From Nocardioides sp. L-11A (GTDB lineage Bacteria; Actinomycetota; Actinomycetes; Propionibacteriales; Nocardioidaceae): a stretch of DNA of 64,000 bases. Below are positions 18,772 through 27,104 of the stretch, one piece after another. The notes below the pieces were generated by a model. That model did no database searches. It saw only the letters and a list, made by a program, of their open reading frames with translations, and had not been told where the DNA came from. The position numbers and the translations under genes were made by a program. The stretch is taken from assembly GCA_029961745.1 (NCBI GenBank), contig CP124680.1:434001-498000 (forward strand), in the 5' to 3' direction. Numbering within the stretch: the first letter of the stretch is position 1; every line of letters starts with the position of its first letter.

Positions 18772-20490
18772 TCAACGGTGGGCGAGGGCGCGGCCGGCGG
18801 CGCGGCCGGAGAAGATGCAGCCGCCGAGGAAGGTGCCCTCCAGTGCGTTGTAGCCGTGCACCCCGCCGCCGCCGAAGCCGGCCACCTCACCGGCGGCGTA
18901 CAGGCCCGGGAAGGGCGAGCCGTCGGGGCGGACGACCTGGCTGTCGAGGTTGGTCTCGATGCCGCCGAGGGTCTTGCGGGACAAGATGTTGAGGCGGACG
19001 GCGATCAGCGGGCCATGGGCCGGGTCGAGGAGCTTGTGGGGCTTGGCGACGCGCATGATCTTGCCGGTGCGGTCCTTGCGGCCGTTGTGGATCGCCATCA
19101 CCTGTGCGTCCTTGCAGTAGGCGTTGTCGATCTGCCGGTCGCGGTCCTCGATCTGCTTGCGCAGCACCTCGACGTCGAGGACCCTGCCGCCGCGGGCGAT
19201 CCGGTTCATCCCGACGACCAACTCGTCGAGGGACGATGCGACGACGAAGTCCGAGCCATGCTCCTTGAACGCCTCGACCGGACTGGTGGCACCCTTGCCG
19301 AGCCGCTCCTTGAGCATCATCTTGACGTCCTTGCCGGTCCAGTCCGGGTTCTGCTCCGAGCCGGAGAGCGCGAACTCCTTCTCGATGATCGACTGGGTCA
19401 GCACGAACCACGAGTAGTCGGCGCCGGTGGCGAGGATCTGCTTCATCGAGCCGATCGAGTCGGCACCCGGCACGCCGGACATCCCGGTCAGCCGGTGGCC
19501 GTCGGCGTCGAACCACATCGACGAGGGGCCCGGGAGGATCCGGATGGCGTGGTCGGGCCAGACCGGGTCCCAGTTGTGGATGCCCTCGACGTAGGCCCAC
19601 ATCCGGTCCTTGTTGACCAGGTTGGCGCCGGCGGCCTCGGTGATGGCGAGCATCCGGCCGTCGACGTGGGCGGGTACGCCGGCGATCATGTGCTCCGGCG
19701 CGGGCCCGACCCGGTCAGTGGGCCAGTTGGCCCGCATCAGCTCGAAGTTGTGACCGATTCCGCCGGACGTGACGACCACGGCCGGGGCGCGCAGGGAGAA
19801 CGTGGAGACGACCTCGCGGGACGACCTCTCGCCGCGGGCCAGGTCGGACGGCTCGAGCACCGAGCCGCGCACGCCGACGCAGGCGCCGTCCTCGACGATC
19901 AGGTCGTCGACCCGGTGCCGGAAGGCGAACCGCACCAGGCCGGCAGCCTCGGCGGCCTCGACCGGCTCGAGGAAGACCCGGACCACCTCGGGGCCGGTAC
20001 CCCAGGTGAGGTGGAAGCGCGGCACCGAGTTTCCGTGGCCGCTGGCGGAGCCGTCGCCGCGCTCAGCCCAGCCGACGAAGGTGAGTGACCTGAGCCCGAG
20101 TTCGCGCAGGTAGGCGCGCTTCTCGCCGGCGGCGAAGTCGACGTACGCCCTCGCCCAGCGGCTGCCCCAGTGGTCCTCGCCCCGCTCAGGGCCCGCGTCG
20201 TCCGGGTCCGAGCCGATCCGGTCGAATGCCGCCGAGCCCTGCCAGTCCTGCCAGGCCAGGTCGGCCGAATCCTTGATCCCCATCCGGCGCTGCTCGGGGG
20301 AGTCGACGAAGAACAGCCCGCCCAGCGACCAGTGCGCCTGGCCGCCGAGGTTGGCCCGGTTCTCCTGGTCCAGCACCAGCACCCGCTTGCCCGCCCGGGT
20401 CGCCTCGTAGGTCGCCACCAGCCCCGCCAGCCCCGCGCCCACCACGATCGCGTCCGGCTCGAATCCCTGCTCCACGCTGCCCGCACTCAC
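18772..20490 (-). CDS. FAD-binding dehydrogenase, 3-ketosteroid delta-1-dehydrogenase-like
   Basis: Flavoprotein of 572 aa. N-terminal dinucleotide-binding motif IVVGAGLAGLVATYEA followed by an acidic strand end (VLVLDQE), and a C-terminal FAD motif GLYAAGEVAGFGGGGVHGYNALEGTFLGGC, the pattern of the fumarate reductase/KstD superfamily. GTG start at 20490; the frame stays open far upstream but that part only shadows the divergent mmpL gene. It could dehydrogenate steroids or a related substrate, but without the key KstD tyrosines confirmed by alignment the substrate stays open. Divergent from mmpL with a complex regulatory module between. Confidence 0.88.
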   Translation of the reverse strand: MSAGSVEQGFEPDAIVVGAGLAGLVATYEATRAGKRVLVLDQENRANLGGQAHWSLGGLFFVDSPEQRRMGIKDSADLAWQDWQGSAAFDRIGSDPDDAGPERGEDHWGSRWARAYVDFAAGEKRAYLRELGLRSLTFVGWAERGDGSASGHGNSVPRFHLTWGTGPEVVRVFLEPVEAAEAAGLVRFAFRHRVDDLIVEDGACVGVRGSVLEPSDLARGERSSREVVSTFSLRAPAVVVTSGGIGHNFELMRANWPTDRVGPAPEHMIAGVPAHVDGRMLAITEAAGANLVNKDRMWAYVEGIHNWDPVWPDHAIRILPGPSSMWFDADGHRLTGMSGVPGADSIGSMKQILATGADYSWFVLTQSIIEKEFALSGSEQNPDWTGKDVKMMLKERLGKGATSPVEAFKEHGSDFVVASSLDELVVGMNRIARGGRVLDVEVLRKQIEDRDRQIDNAYCKDAQVMAIHNGRKDRTGKIMRVAKPHKLLDPAHGPLIAVRLNILSRKTLGGIETNLDSQVVRPDGSPFPGLYAAGEVAGFGGGGVHGYNALEGTFLGGCIFSGRAAGRALAHR

Positions 20491-20524
20491 GCGGGGGAGC
20501 CTGCCATACCGGCGGTCGCGGCCC

Positions 20525-20597
20525 TTGTAACTAAGGGTTACCGCTCGAAAAGGGGCGCAACAACACCCGGGTAGTAGCAACAGCGCCCGGGTAGTCG
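20525..20597. promoter_or_regulatory. Regulatory module, copy 1 (palindrome plus two CCCGGGTAGT boxes)
   Basis: Contains the dyad GTAACTAAGGGTTAC (20527-20541), a 24-base spacer, then CCCGGGTAGT at 20566-20575 and 20586-20595 (20-base period). It lies in the 192-base gap between the divergent KstD-like gene and mmpL. The same module occurs inverted at 24305-24377 with identical spacing and a diverged spacer sequence. Confidence 0.65.
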
Positions 20598-20644
20598 CGA
20601 AGGCCCCGCTGCGCGCCAGCGCGGGAGTGGCCCACGCCACACTT

Positions 20645-20676
20645 CCTTGCCACTGGCAAGGAACCGGTTCTAGTTT
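20645..20676 (+). promoter_or_regulatory. mmpL promoter with overlapping dyads
   Basis: TTGCCA (20647-20652) and TAGTTT (20671-20676) with an 18-base spacer; only 6 bases separate the -10 from the GTG start, so the message is probably leaderless. CCTTGCCACTGGCAAGG (20645-20661) is a dyad covering the -35, and GAACCGGTTC (20661-20670) lies in the spacer. The TetR encoded at the end of this operon is the obvious candidate ligand. Confidence 0.55.
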
Positions 20677-20682
20677 CCGGGG

Positions 20683-23600
20683 GTGCCCGCTCAGCGCGAC
20701 CAGGTCGCCCGCTACGCCCGCTTCGTAGTACGACGGGCCGGGTGGGTCGTCCTCGCCTGGCTGGCCGTGACCGCGGTGATGAACGTGGCCGTCCCGCAGC
20801 TCGAGGAGATCGCCGGCCGCGACTCCTCGCCGATGGTGCCGAAGGACGCGCCGTCCATGCGGGCCGTCGAGCTGATGAACGAGGAGTTCAGCAGCGGCGA
20901 CAGCGAGAGCTTCATCGTGGTCGCGATGGAGCGCACCTCGGGCCTGACCCGGGCGGACCGCGGCTACGCCGAGCTGCTCGTGACCGAGCTGGCGAAGGAC
21001 AGCGAGGACGTCGCGTTCGTGCAGGACGTGCGGGACCCCGCACTGCGCAAGGCGCTGACCAGCGAGGATCGCCAGGCGCGTTACCTGCTGGTCGGCATCA
21101 CCGGCGCGACGGGAGCGCCGTCGTCGCTGCGACAGGTGGCCGCCGTCCGCGAGATCGCCTCGGAGTACGCTCCCGCCGGGCTGACCGTCGAGGTCACCGG
21201 GCCGACCGCGACGGTGGTCGACCTCGCCACCGAGACCGAGCACAGTGTCCTGCGGATCACCATCGTCACCATCGGCCTGATCGCGCTGATCCTGTTCCTG
21301 ATCTACCGGTCCCTCGCCATCCCCGCGCTGATCCTGACCGTCGTCGGCCTCGGCCTCGGGCTCGGCCGCGCGGTGGTGGCGTGGTGTGGCCTGCAGGATC
21401 TCTTCGCGGTCTCGACCTTCAGTGGGTCCTTCCTGACGGCCATCGTCCTCGGCGCCGGCACGGACTACGCCGTCTTCCTCGTCGCGCGCTACCACGAGCA
21501 GCGTCGCCTCGGCATCGAGCCGACCCGAGCGGCCGCGGTCGCCGCGACCCGGGTCGGCTCGGTGATCGCGGGCTCGGCCGTGACGGTCGTCCTCGCGACC
21601 CTCGCGATGGCCCTCGCCGACCTCGGCTTCTTCAACACCACGGGGCCGGCGGTCGCGGTCAGTATCGCTGTCAACCTGCTGGTCAGCCTGACCCTGACCC
21701 CGGCGCTCCTCGCGCTGGCGGGCCGCCGCGGGTGGGCCGAGCCCCGCGACTCGCGCGCCGCCGGCGTGTGGCAGCGGGTGGCGGACCTCGTCGCCGAGCA
21801 CCCGGTGCGGATGCTCACCGCGTCCCTCGTGCCGCTGGCTCTGCTGGCGGCCCTGTTCCCCCTCGCCGACCTGTCGTACGACGTGCGCGACCCGCTCCCG
21901 GACGGCGCGGAGAGCAACCGGGGATATGCCCTGCTCGCGCGGCACTTCCCGGTCAACGAGGTGCTGCCGGACTACGTGCTGGTGCGCGCCGACCACGACC
22001 TGCGCACCAGCAAGGACCTGGCCGTCCTCGAACGCGCCGCGGCCGCGGCCGCCCAGCACGACGGTGTCGAGTTGGTCCGCGGCGTGACCCGCCCGCTCGG
22101 CGTACCGATCGCGGAGGCGTCGGTCGCCCACCAGGCCGGCCTGGTGGGCGATGAGCTCGGCCGGGCCCAGGGCGAGGTCGCCGAGGGGGCGAGCGGCGCG
22201 GAGCGGCTGGCCGACGGTGCCGGTCAGCTCGACGCCGGTGCCGGGGAGCTGGCCGACGGCGCGGGCCGGGCGGTCGAGGGGGCCGACCGGATCGCCTCCT
22301 CGACCGGCCGGCTGACCAAGGGGATGACCACGCTGCTCGACGGCGCGGGCGCGGCGATCACCGGCAGCGGGGACCTGCGTGCCGGCGCGAGCGGCCTCGC
22401 CGACGGCCTGGAGGCCGCCGCGGGACAGGTGCAGCTCGCGGTCGACGGTCTCGCGCTGGTCCACGACGCCCTCGCCACCAAGAGCCTCACCTGCGGCCTG
22501 GACCCGGCCTGCCGGCAGGCCCGCACCGGGCTGAAGATGATCTGGGAGGCCGAGCGCGACCAGCTGCTGCCCGGCCTGCAGCAGGCCGCTGCGGGTGCCC
22601 GCGCGCTCGCGGACGGCACCGGCGACCTGCAGACGGGACTACAGCAGCTCCGGGCCGGGCTGGCGAAGGCGCGTCACGGCAGCCGGCAGGTCGCCGACGG
22701 CCAGCGGGAGTTCGCCGACCGCCTCGGCGACCTGTCGGCCGGTGCCGAGGAGCTCGCCGAGGGCGTGGGACGGCTGCGCGGAGGGACGCAGGAGGTCGCC
22801 GCCTCACTGCCCGCCCTGGAGGACGGGCTCGAGGCGGCGGCACGGCACCTGCGCGAGACCCGCTCCGCCGCCGACGACCCGATCAGCGGCGGCTTCTACC
22901 TGCCGCCGACCGCGCTGCAGGACGAGGACTTCGCCGCCGCCATGCGGCTCTACCTCTCCCCGGACGGTCGCACCGCGCGCTTCGCCGTCCTCGGTGCGAC
23001 CGACGCCTTCGGCCCGGAGGCGTCCGAGCGGGTCGAGGAGATCCGCACCATCGTCGAGACCTCGTTCAACGGCACCCGCCTCGACGACGCCGAGATCGTC
23101 ACCACCGGCATGGCGAGCACGAACGCCGACCTGCGGCGCTACTCCGTGTCCGACCTGGAGGTGATCGCCGGGTTCGCGCTGGTGGCGGTCTTCCTCGTGT
23201 TGCTCCTGCTACTGCGCAGCCTGGTCGCGGCCTTCGCCCTCATGGCCACGGTCGTGCTGTCGTACGGCGCCGCGATCGGCCTCTCGGTGCTCGTGTGGCA
23301 GTACGGCCTCGGCATCCAGCTGGACTGGACCGTCGCCGCGGTCGCCTTCGTCGTCCTCGTCGCGGTCGGTGCCGACTACAACCTGCTGCTGACCAAGCGG
23401 ATGCACGAGGAGGCTCCGGACGGCTCGGCTTCCGGGATCGCCCGTGCGACCGCGGTCACCGGGGGCGTCATCACCTCGGCGGGCGTGATCTTCGCGGTGT
23501 CGATGATGGCCCTGCTGGCCGGGCGGGTCACCACCATCGGCCAGGTCGGCTTCACCATCGCGGTCGGGCTGCTGCTCGACACCTTCGTGGTCCGCTCGCT

Positions 23601-23700
23601 GCTGGTACCGGCGCTGGCCACCGTGCTCGGCCGCCGGCTGTGGTGGCCGCAACGCCCGGCGGAGCACGCGGCGCGGGATGGGGCAGGATCGTCGGCATGA
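20683..23700 (+). CDS. MMPL family (RND) transporter with a coiled periplasmic loop
   Basis: Inner-membrane exporter of 1005 aa. Two RND halves: one helix, a large loop, then a helix bundle with the proton-relay motif GAGTDYAVFLVARYHEQ in half one and VGADYNLLLTKRMHEE in half two. The second extracytoplasmic loop (~residues 485-730) is built of repeats such as ADGAGQLDAGAGELADGAG, like the YhgE/Pip coiled region. MMPL proteins export lipids, siderophores or drugs. The stop overlaps the ATG of the TetR gene behind it, so the pair is one operon. Confidence 0.92.
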   Translation: MPAQRDQVARYARFVVRRAGWVVLAWLAVTAVMNVAVPQLEEIAGRDSSPMVPKDAPSMRAVELMNEEFSSGDSESFIVVAMERTSGLTRADRGYAELLVTELAKDSEDVAFVQDVRDPALRKALTSEDRQARYLLVGITGATGAPSSLRQVAAVREIASEYAPAGLTVEVTGPTATVVDLATETEHSVLRITIVTIGLIALILFLIYRSLAIPALILTVVGLGLGLGRAVVAWCGLQDLFAVSTFSGSFLTAIVLGAGTDYAVFLVARYHEQRRLGIEPTRAAAVAATRVGSVIAGSAVTVVLATLAMALADLGFFNTTGPAVAVSIAVNLLVSLTLTPALLALAGRRGWAEPRDSRAAGVWQRVADLVAEHPVRMLTASLVPLALLAALFPLADLSYDVRDPLPDGAESNRGYALLARHFPVNEVLPDYVLVRADHDLRTSKDLAVLERAAAAAAQHDGVELVRGVTRPLGVPIAEASVAHQAGLVGDELGRAQGEVAEGASGAERLADGAGQLDAGAGELADGAGRAVEGADRIASSTGRLTKGMTTLLDGAGAAITGSGDLRAGASGLADGLEAAAGQVQLAVDGLALVHDALATKSLTCGLDPACRQARTGLKMIWEAERDQLLPGLQQAAAGARALADGTGDLQTGLQQLRAGLAKARHGSRQVADGQREFADRLGDLSAGAEELAEGVGRLRGGTQEVAASLPALEDGLEAAARHLRETRSAADDPISGGFYLPPTALQDEDFAAAMRLYLSPDGRTARFAVLGATDAFGPEASERVEEIRTIVETSFNGTRLDDAEIVTTGMASTNADLRRYSVSDLEVIAGFALVAVFLVLLLLLRSLVAAFALMATVVLSYGAAIGLSVLVWQYGLGIQLDWTVAAVAFVVLVAVGADYNLLLTKRMHEEAPDGSASGIARATAVTGGVITSAGVIFAVSMMALLAGRVTTIGQVGFTIAVGLLLDTFVVRSLLVPALATVLGRRLWWPQRPAEHAARDGAGSSA

Positions 23701-24281
23701 GGAACGCCGACCTGCGTCAGCGGCTGCTCCGGGCGGCTGAGCAGGAGATCGCGTCCTGCGGGCTCGCCAAGGCCAGTCTGCGCGCGATCGCCCGCCGGGT
23801 CGGGGTCTCGCACCAGGCGACGGCGCACCACTTCGACGACCGGGCCGGGCTGTTCACGGCGCTCGCCGTCGAGGGCTTCGACCTGCTGCTCGACCGCACC
23901 CGCGCGGCCGTGGCCGACCTGCCGGCCGAGGGCGGCCAGCAGGTGGTCGCCTCCGCGGTCGCGTACGTCGAGTTCGCCGCCTCCCGGCCGACCATGTTCG
24001 ACGTGATGTTCCGGCCCGAGCTGCTGCACGCCGACGACCCGCGGCTCGGGGCTGCCCGGCTCGAGCACCGGGTGCTGATGCGCGAGCTGGTCGGCACCGC
24101 CCAGGCCACCGGCTGGGCCGCGTCGGTGCCGACCGAGGAGCTGGCCACCGTGGGCTGGGCAGCCGTGCACGGGCTCGCGGTGCTCCAGCGCGACGCCCAG
24201 CTGACCGCCGTACCGTCCGGGGAGGTGGACCCGGCGCGGTTGGTCGCGCAGGTGGGCCGGGCGCTCGACGCGCTGGGGTGA
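23697..24281 (+). CDS. TetR family regulator of the mmpL operon
   Basis: A 194-aa protein with an N-terminal helix-turn-helix (SLRAIARRVGVSHQATAHHF, residues ~24-43) and a C-terminal TetR_C-like helical domain. The ATGA overlap with mmpL implies translational coupling. It probably represses mmpL through the dyads at 20645-20670 or the GTAAC-N5-GTTAC sites, one of which lies 2 bases after its own stop. Inducer unknown. Confidence 0.9.
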   Translation: MRNADLRQRLLRAAEQEIASCGLAKASLRAIARRVGVSHQATAHHFDDRAGLFTALAVEGFDLLLDRTRAAVADLPAEGGQQVVASAVAYVEFAASRPTMFDVMFRPELLHADDPRLGAARLEHRVLMRELVGTAQATGWAASVPTEELATVGWAAVHGLAVLQRDAQLTAVPSGEVDPARLVAQVGRALDALG

Positions 24282-24282
24282 T

Positions 24283-24377
24283 GTAACTAAGTGTTACAGA
24301 ATCTCGACTACCCGGGTGCTGTGGCTACTACCCGGGCGTTGTTGCACCGGAATTCGTGGGGTAACCCTTAGTTACAA
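24283..24377. promoter_or_regulatory. Regulatory module, copy 2 (inverted) with an extra palindrome
   Basis: Holds GTAACTAAGTGTTAC (24283-24297), ACTACCCGGG twice (24307-24316, 24327-24336) and GTAACCCTTAGTTAC (24361-24375). The part from 24305 to 24377 is the reverse complement layout of 20525-20597, with the same 24-base spacer length. It sits between the convergent tetR and cyclase genes and its last dyad overlaps the cyclase stop codon, so it is not an ordinary promoter region. Confidence 0.65.
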
Positions 24378-25943
24378 GCGCTGCGCCGCCAACCGGGTCG
24401 GGGCGGCCCGGCCCCGCAGCACCGCCTCGCCGTGGTCGACCCAGTGGGCGGCCTCGGTGGCGGCGGCGGCGGCGACGGAGTCCCCGGACGCGAGCACCCG
24501 GCCGGGGACGTCCTTGGCGAGGTCGGTGAGGCGGGCGGCGGAGTTCACGGCATCGCCGATGACGGTGTACTCGAAACGCTGCTCGTGGCCGACATTGCCG
24601 GCGACGACCTGGCCGGTGGCGACGCCGATGCCGGCCGCGACCTCGGGCACCTCGACGACCAGCCGTGCGGCGATCGCGCGGGCCGCGGCGAGGGCGGCGG
24701 TGGCGTGGTCGGCCAGCTCGACGGGGGCGCCGAAGATCGCCAGCACCGCGTCGCCGATGAACTTGTTGACCAGGCCGTGCTGCCGGTCGACCTCGTCGAC
24801 GACCACTCCGAAGAACCTGTTGAGGACGGCGACGACCTCGGCCGGCCCGTGCTGGGTGGCGTACGTCGTGGAGCCGACCAGGTCGACGAAGAGGACCGAG
24901 CAGACCCGGGTCTCGCCGCCGAGCTCGATCTCGCCCGCGCCGAGCGCGGCCGCCGCGGCCGCGACCTCCTGGCCGACGTGGCGGCCGAACAGGTCGCGGA
25001 TCTGCTCGCGCTCGCGCAGGCCGTGGACCATCGAGTTGAAGCCGCTCTGCAGCTGGCCGAGCTCGGTGCCGTCGTAGACGACGACGTCGGCGTCGAGCCG
25101 GCCGTGCTCGACCTCCTGCATCGCGTCGCGCACCGACAGCAGCGGCGCGACCACGGAACGGGCGTTGAGGTCGGTGAGCAGGAATCCGAAGACCAGGACG
25201 ATCCCGCACACGATGATGGTCACGACGGCGAGCTGGGCGAGCGTCGCGTCCGACCCGGCGGGCGTGAGCGCGAGGATCGCGGCGATGAGCAGGCCGACGA
25301 TCGGGGCGCCGGTGCCGAGGGTCCAGAAGATCGCCATCCGCGGCCCGACGCCGACGCCGCGCACCCGCTGGGTCACCTTGACGTCGGCGAGTGCGCGGGC
25401 CGCGATGGGGCGCAGCGTGAACTCGGTGAGCAGGTACGCGATGCCGGACACGACCACGGCGCCGATCCCGACGGTCAGGCCGGTGCCCACGGCCCGCGCG
25501 GGCTGCAGCAGCGCGGTCAGGACGGTGAACAGGATCGTCCCCACGATCCAGATGAAGAACTGGGCCGACGTCAGCGACAGCGGCACGCGCAGGGCCCGGG
25601 CGCGCTGCGCGTGGACGGGGTCGACCTCGGGCTGGGTCGCCCACCGCAGCGCCCGCAGCGACGACGTCGTGCCCCAGATCGCACCGATGATCGCGGCGAG
25701 GACGACATAGGTCGGGATCGCGATGGCGAGCGCCACCACCATCGCCCGGTTGGGCGAGGGCGAGGGGATGGCCCAGGTGTTGATGACGAACACCACGAGC
25801 GCGCCGACCAGGTTGGTCGTCACCAGCATCACGGTCAGCAGCACCTGGATCCGGATCCGCAGCTGGCGCGGCCCCTGGTCGCGCGGGCCCAGGATCCGGG
25901 ACCCGAACGGGCCGCGCCGCAGGGAGCGGGACCGACGTGGCAT
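24372..25943 (-). CDS. Membrane adenylate cyclase (class III) with HAMP domain
   Basis: Makes cAMP from ATP. The 523-aa protein has about six membrane helices in the first 250 residues, a HAMP-like linker (VVAPLLSVRDAMQEVEHGRLDADV) and a class III catalytic domain at the C-terminus. Catalytic features are visible: metal-binding Asp in FVDLVGST and in KFIGDAVLAIFG, Lys in VNKFIGD and Asp in TVIGDAVN as adenine-specifying residues, and a downstream NSAAR. The layout matches the Rv1318c-Rv1320c group of mycobacteria. Start and signal input unknown. Confidence 0.92.
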   Translation of the reverse strand: MPRRSRSLRRGPFGSRILGPRDQGPRQLRIRIQVLLTVMLVTTNLVGALVVFVINTWAIPSPSPNRAMVVALAIAIPTYVVLAAIIGAIWGTTSSLRALRWATQPEVDPVHAQRARALRVPLSLTSAQFFIWIVGTILFTVLTALLQPARAVGTGLTVGIGAVVVSGIAYLLTEFTLRPIAARALADVKVTQRVRGVGVGPRMAIFWTLGTGAPIVGLLIAAILALTPAGSDATLAQLAVVTIIVCGIVLVFGFLLTDLNARSVVAPLLSVRDAMQEVEHGRLDADVVVYDGTELGQLQSGFNSMVHGLREREQIRDLFGRHVGQEVAAAAAALGAGEIELGGETRVCSVLFVDLVGSTTYATQHGPAEVVAVLNRFFGVVVDEVDRQHGLVNKFIGDAVLAIFGAPVELADHATAALAAARAIAARLVVEVPEVAAGIGVATGQVVAGNVGHEQRFEYTVIGDAVNSAARLTDLAKDVPGRVLASGDSVAAAAATEAAHWVDHGEAVLRGRAAPTRLAAQRL

Positions 25944-25990
25944 GGGCCGAAGCGTAGTGCCGCTTGTCGTCCTCTGATTGGATCGGCGGC

Positions 25991-26482
25991 ATGAGCGCCG
26001 CCGAGATCACCGAGGCCTACGCCGCCTTCCACGAGAAGGTCGCCGGCTTCGTCGCGACCGGCGACTGGTCCGGGTACGCCGACCTGTTCACCCCCGATGC
26101 CGTCTATGTCGAGCACGCGATGGGCACCTTCACCGGCCGCGACGAGATCCGGGACTGGGCGGTGCGCACCATGACGGCGTACCCCGGCCGGATGATGCCG
26201 GGCTTCCCGATCTCCTGGCAGGTCGTCGACGCCGATCAGGGTCGACTGGTCTGCGAGGTGCTCAACCCGATGCCCGATCCCGGCGACGGCACGATGCTGA
26301 GCGAGCCCAACATCACGATCATGACGTACGCCGGCGATGGGCTCTTCTCGCGCGAGGAGGACGTCTACAACCCGCTCCGCTTCCACGCGATGGCGCAGCG
26401 GTGGGCGCGGATCGCGGCCGATCACGGCAACGCGGACGCGGACGTGCTGACCTGGCTCGACAAGTTCGGCGGCGGCCGGTGA
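25991..26482 (+). CDS. SnoaL-like (NTF2 superfamily) protein
   Basis: A 163-aa protein with the cone-shaped NTF2-like pattern: helix AYAAFHEKVAGFVATGDWSGYADLFTPDAVYVEHAMGTFTGRDEI is typical (helices, then strand and G-R-D-E-I). Members act as isomerases, hydratases or ligand binders; no catalytic set can be named. ATG at 25991 chosen over an upstream GTG. The stop overlaps the start of the next gene by GTGA. Confidence 0.8.
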   Translation: MSAAEITEAYAAFHEKVAGFVATGDWSGYADLFTPDAVYVEHAMGTFTGRDEIRDWAVRTMTAYPGRMMPGFPISWQVVDADQGRLVCEVLNPMPDPGDGTMLSEPNITIMTYAGDGLFSREEDVYNPLRFHAMAQRWARIAADHGNADADVLTWLDKFGGGR

Positions 26483-27018
26483 CCGGCGCGGCGAAGCGGG
26501 TCCTGCTCGAGGTCCTCGGCTGGGTCCTGCTGCTCGCCGGCATCGCGGCCCTGGTGCTGCCCGGTCCCGGGCTGCTGCTGATGGCGGCCGGGCTGGCGGT
26601 GCTGTCGCAGCAGTACACCTGGGCCGAGCGGCTCCTCGACCCCGTGATGCTGCGGGCGCTGCGCGCTGCGGCCGAGGGCGTGGAGACCTGGCCACGGGTG
26701 ATCATGTCCACCGTCGGCGCGCTCGCCATCGGCGCCTTCGGCATCACCTGGCTGGTCGACCCGGACACGCCGGACTGGTGGCCGATCGCGGAGCGCTGGT
26801 GGCTCCCGGGCGGCGTCTGGACGGGGATCACCCTGCTGCTGTCCTGCGCCATCGCGCTGGCCCTGATCGTCTACTCGTTCCGCCGCTTCCACGGCAAGCC
26901 GGAGGCCGTGGCGGCGCTGGAGAGCAAGATCGACGAGGCCGACGAGGAGGCCCACGAGCAGCGCGAGCGGATGCGCGACCGGGCCGAGGAGCGCCGGCAC
27001 CGCGACGACGAGCGGTAG
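26479..27018 (+). CDS. PGPGW-motif transmembrane protein
   Basis: A 179-aa inner-membrane protein (TIGR02611-like). Two N-terminal helices flank LPGPGLLLMAAGLAVLS, the hallmark of PGPGW proteins; two further helices follow (residues ~75-95 and ~112-135), then a strongly charged coiled tail (SKIDEADEEAHEQRERMRD). GTG start overlaps the SnoaL-like stop. Function unknown in the family. Confidence 0.8.
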   Translation: MTGAAKRVLLEVLGWVLLLAGIAALVLPGPGLLLMAAGLAVLSQQYTWAERLLDPVMLRALRAAAEGVETWPRVIMSTVGALAIGAFGITWLVDPDTPDWWPIAERWWLPGGVWTGITLLLSCAIALALIVYSFRRFHGKPEAVAALESKIDEADEEAHEQRERMRDRAEERRHRDDER

Positions 27019-27036
27019 CGCTCCTCGACAGCCGAA

Positions 27037-27064
27037 CGGGGTGGCACCGGTCGGTGCCACCCCG
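27037..27064. terminator. Perfect hairpin terminator
   Basis: Arms CGGGGTGGCACCG / CGGTGCCACCCCG (13 bases each) with a 2-base centre, 18 bases after the PGPGW gene and before the convergent secreted-protein gene. Serves one or both. Confidence 0.8.
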
Positions 27065-27104
27065 TCCCGCCGGGTGCAGGTCCCCGGCGTCGATCAGCGG
27101 TCGA

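Noticed and set aside
20491..22464. Upstream extension of the KstD-like frame
   Set aside because: The extra ~650 residues run antisense to mmpL and lack conserved sequence; the flavoprotein motif starts just after GTG 20490.
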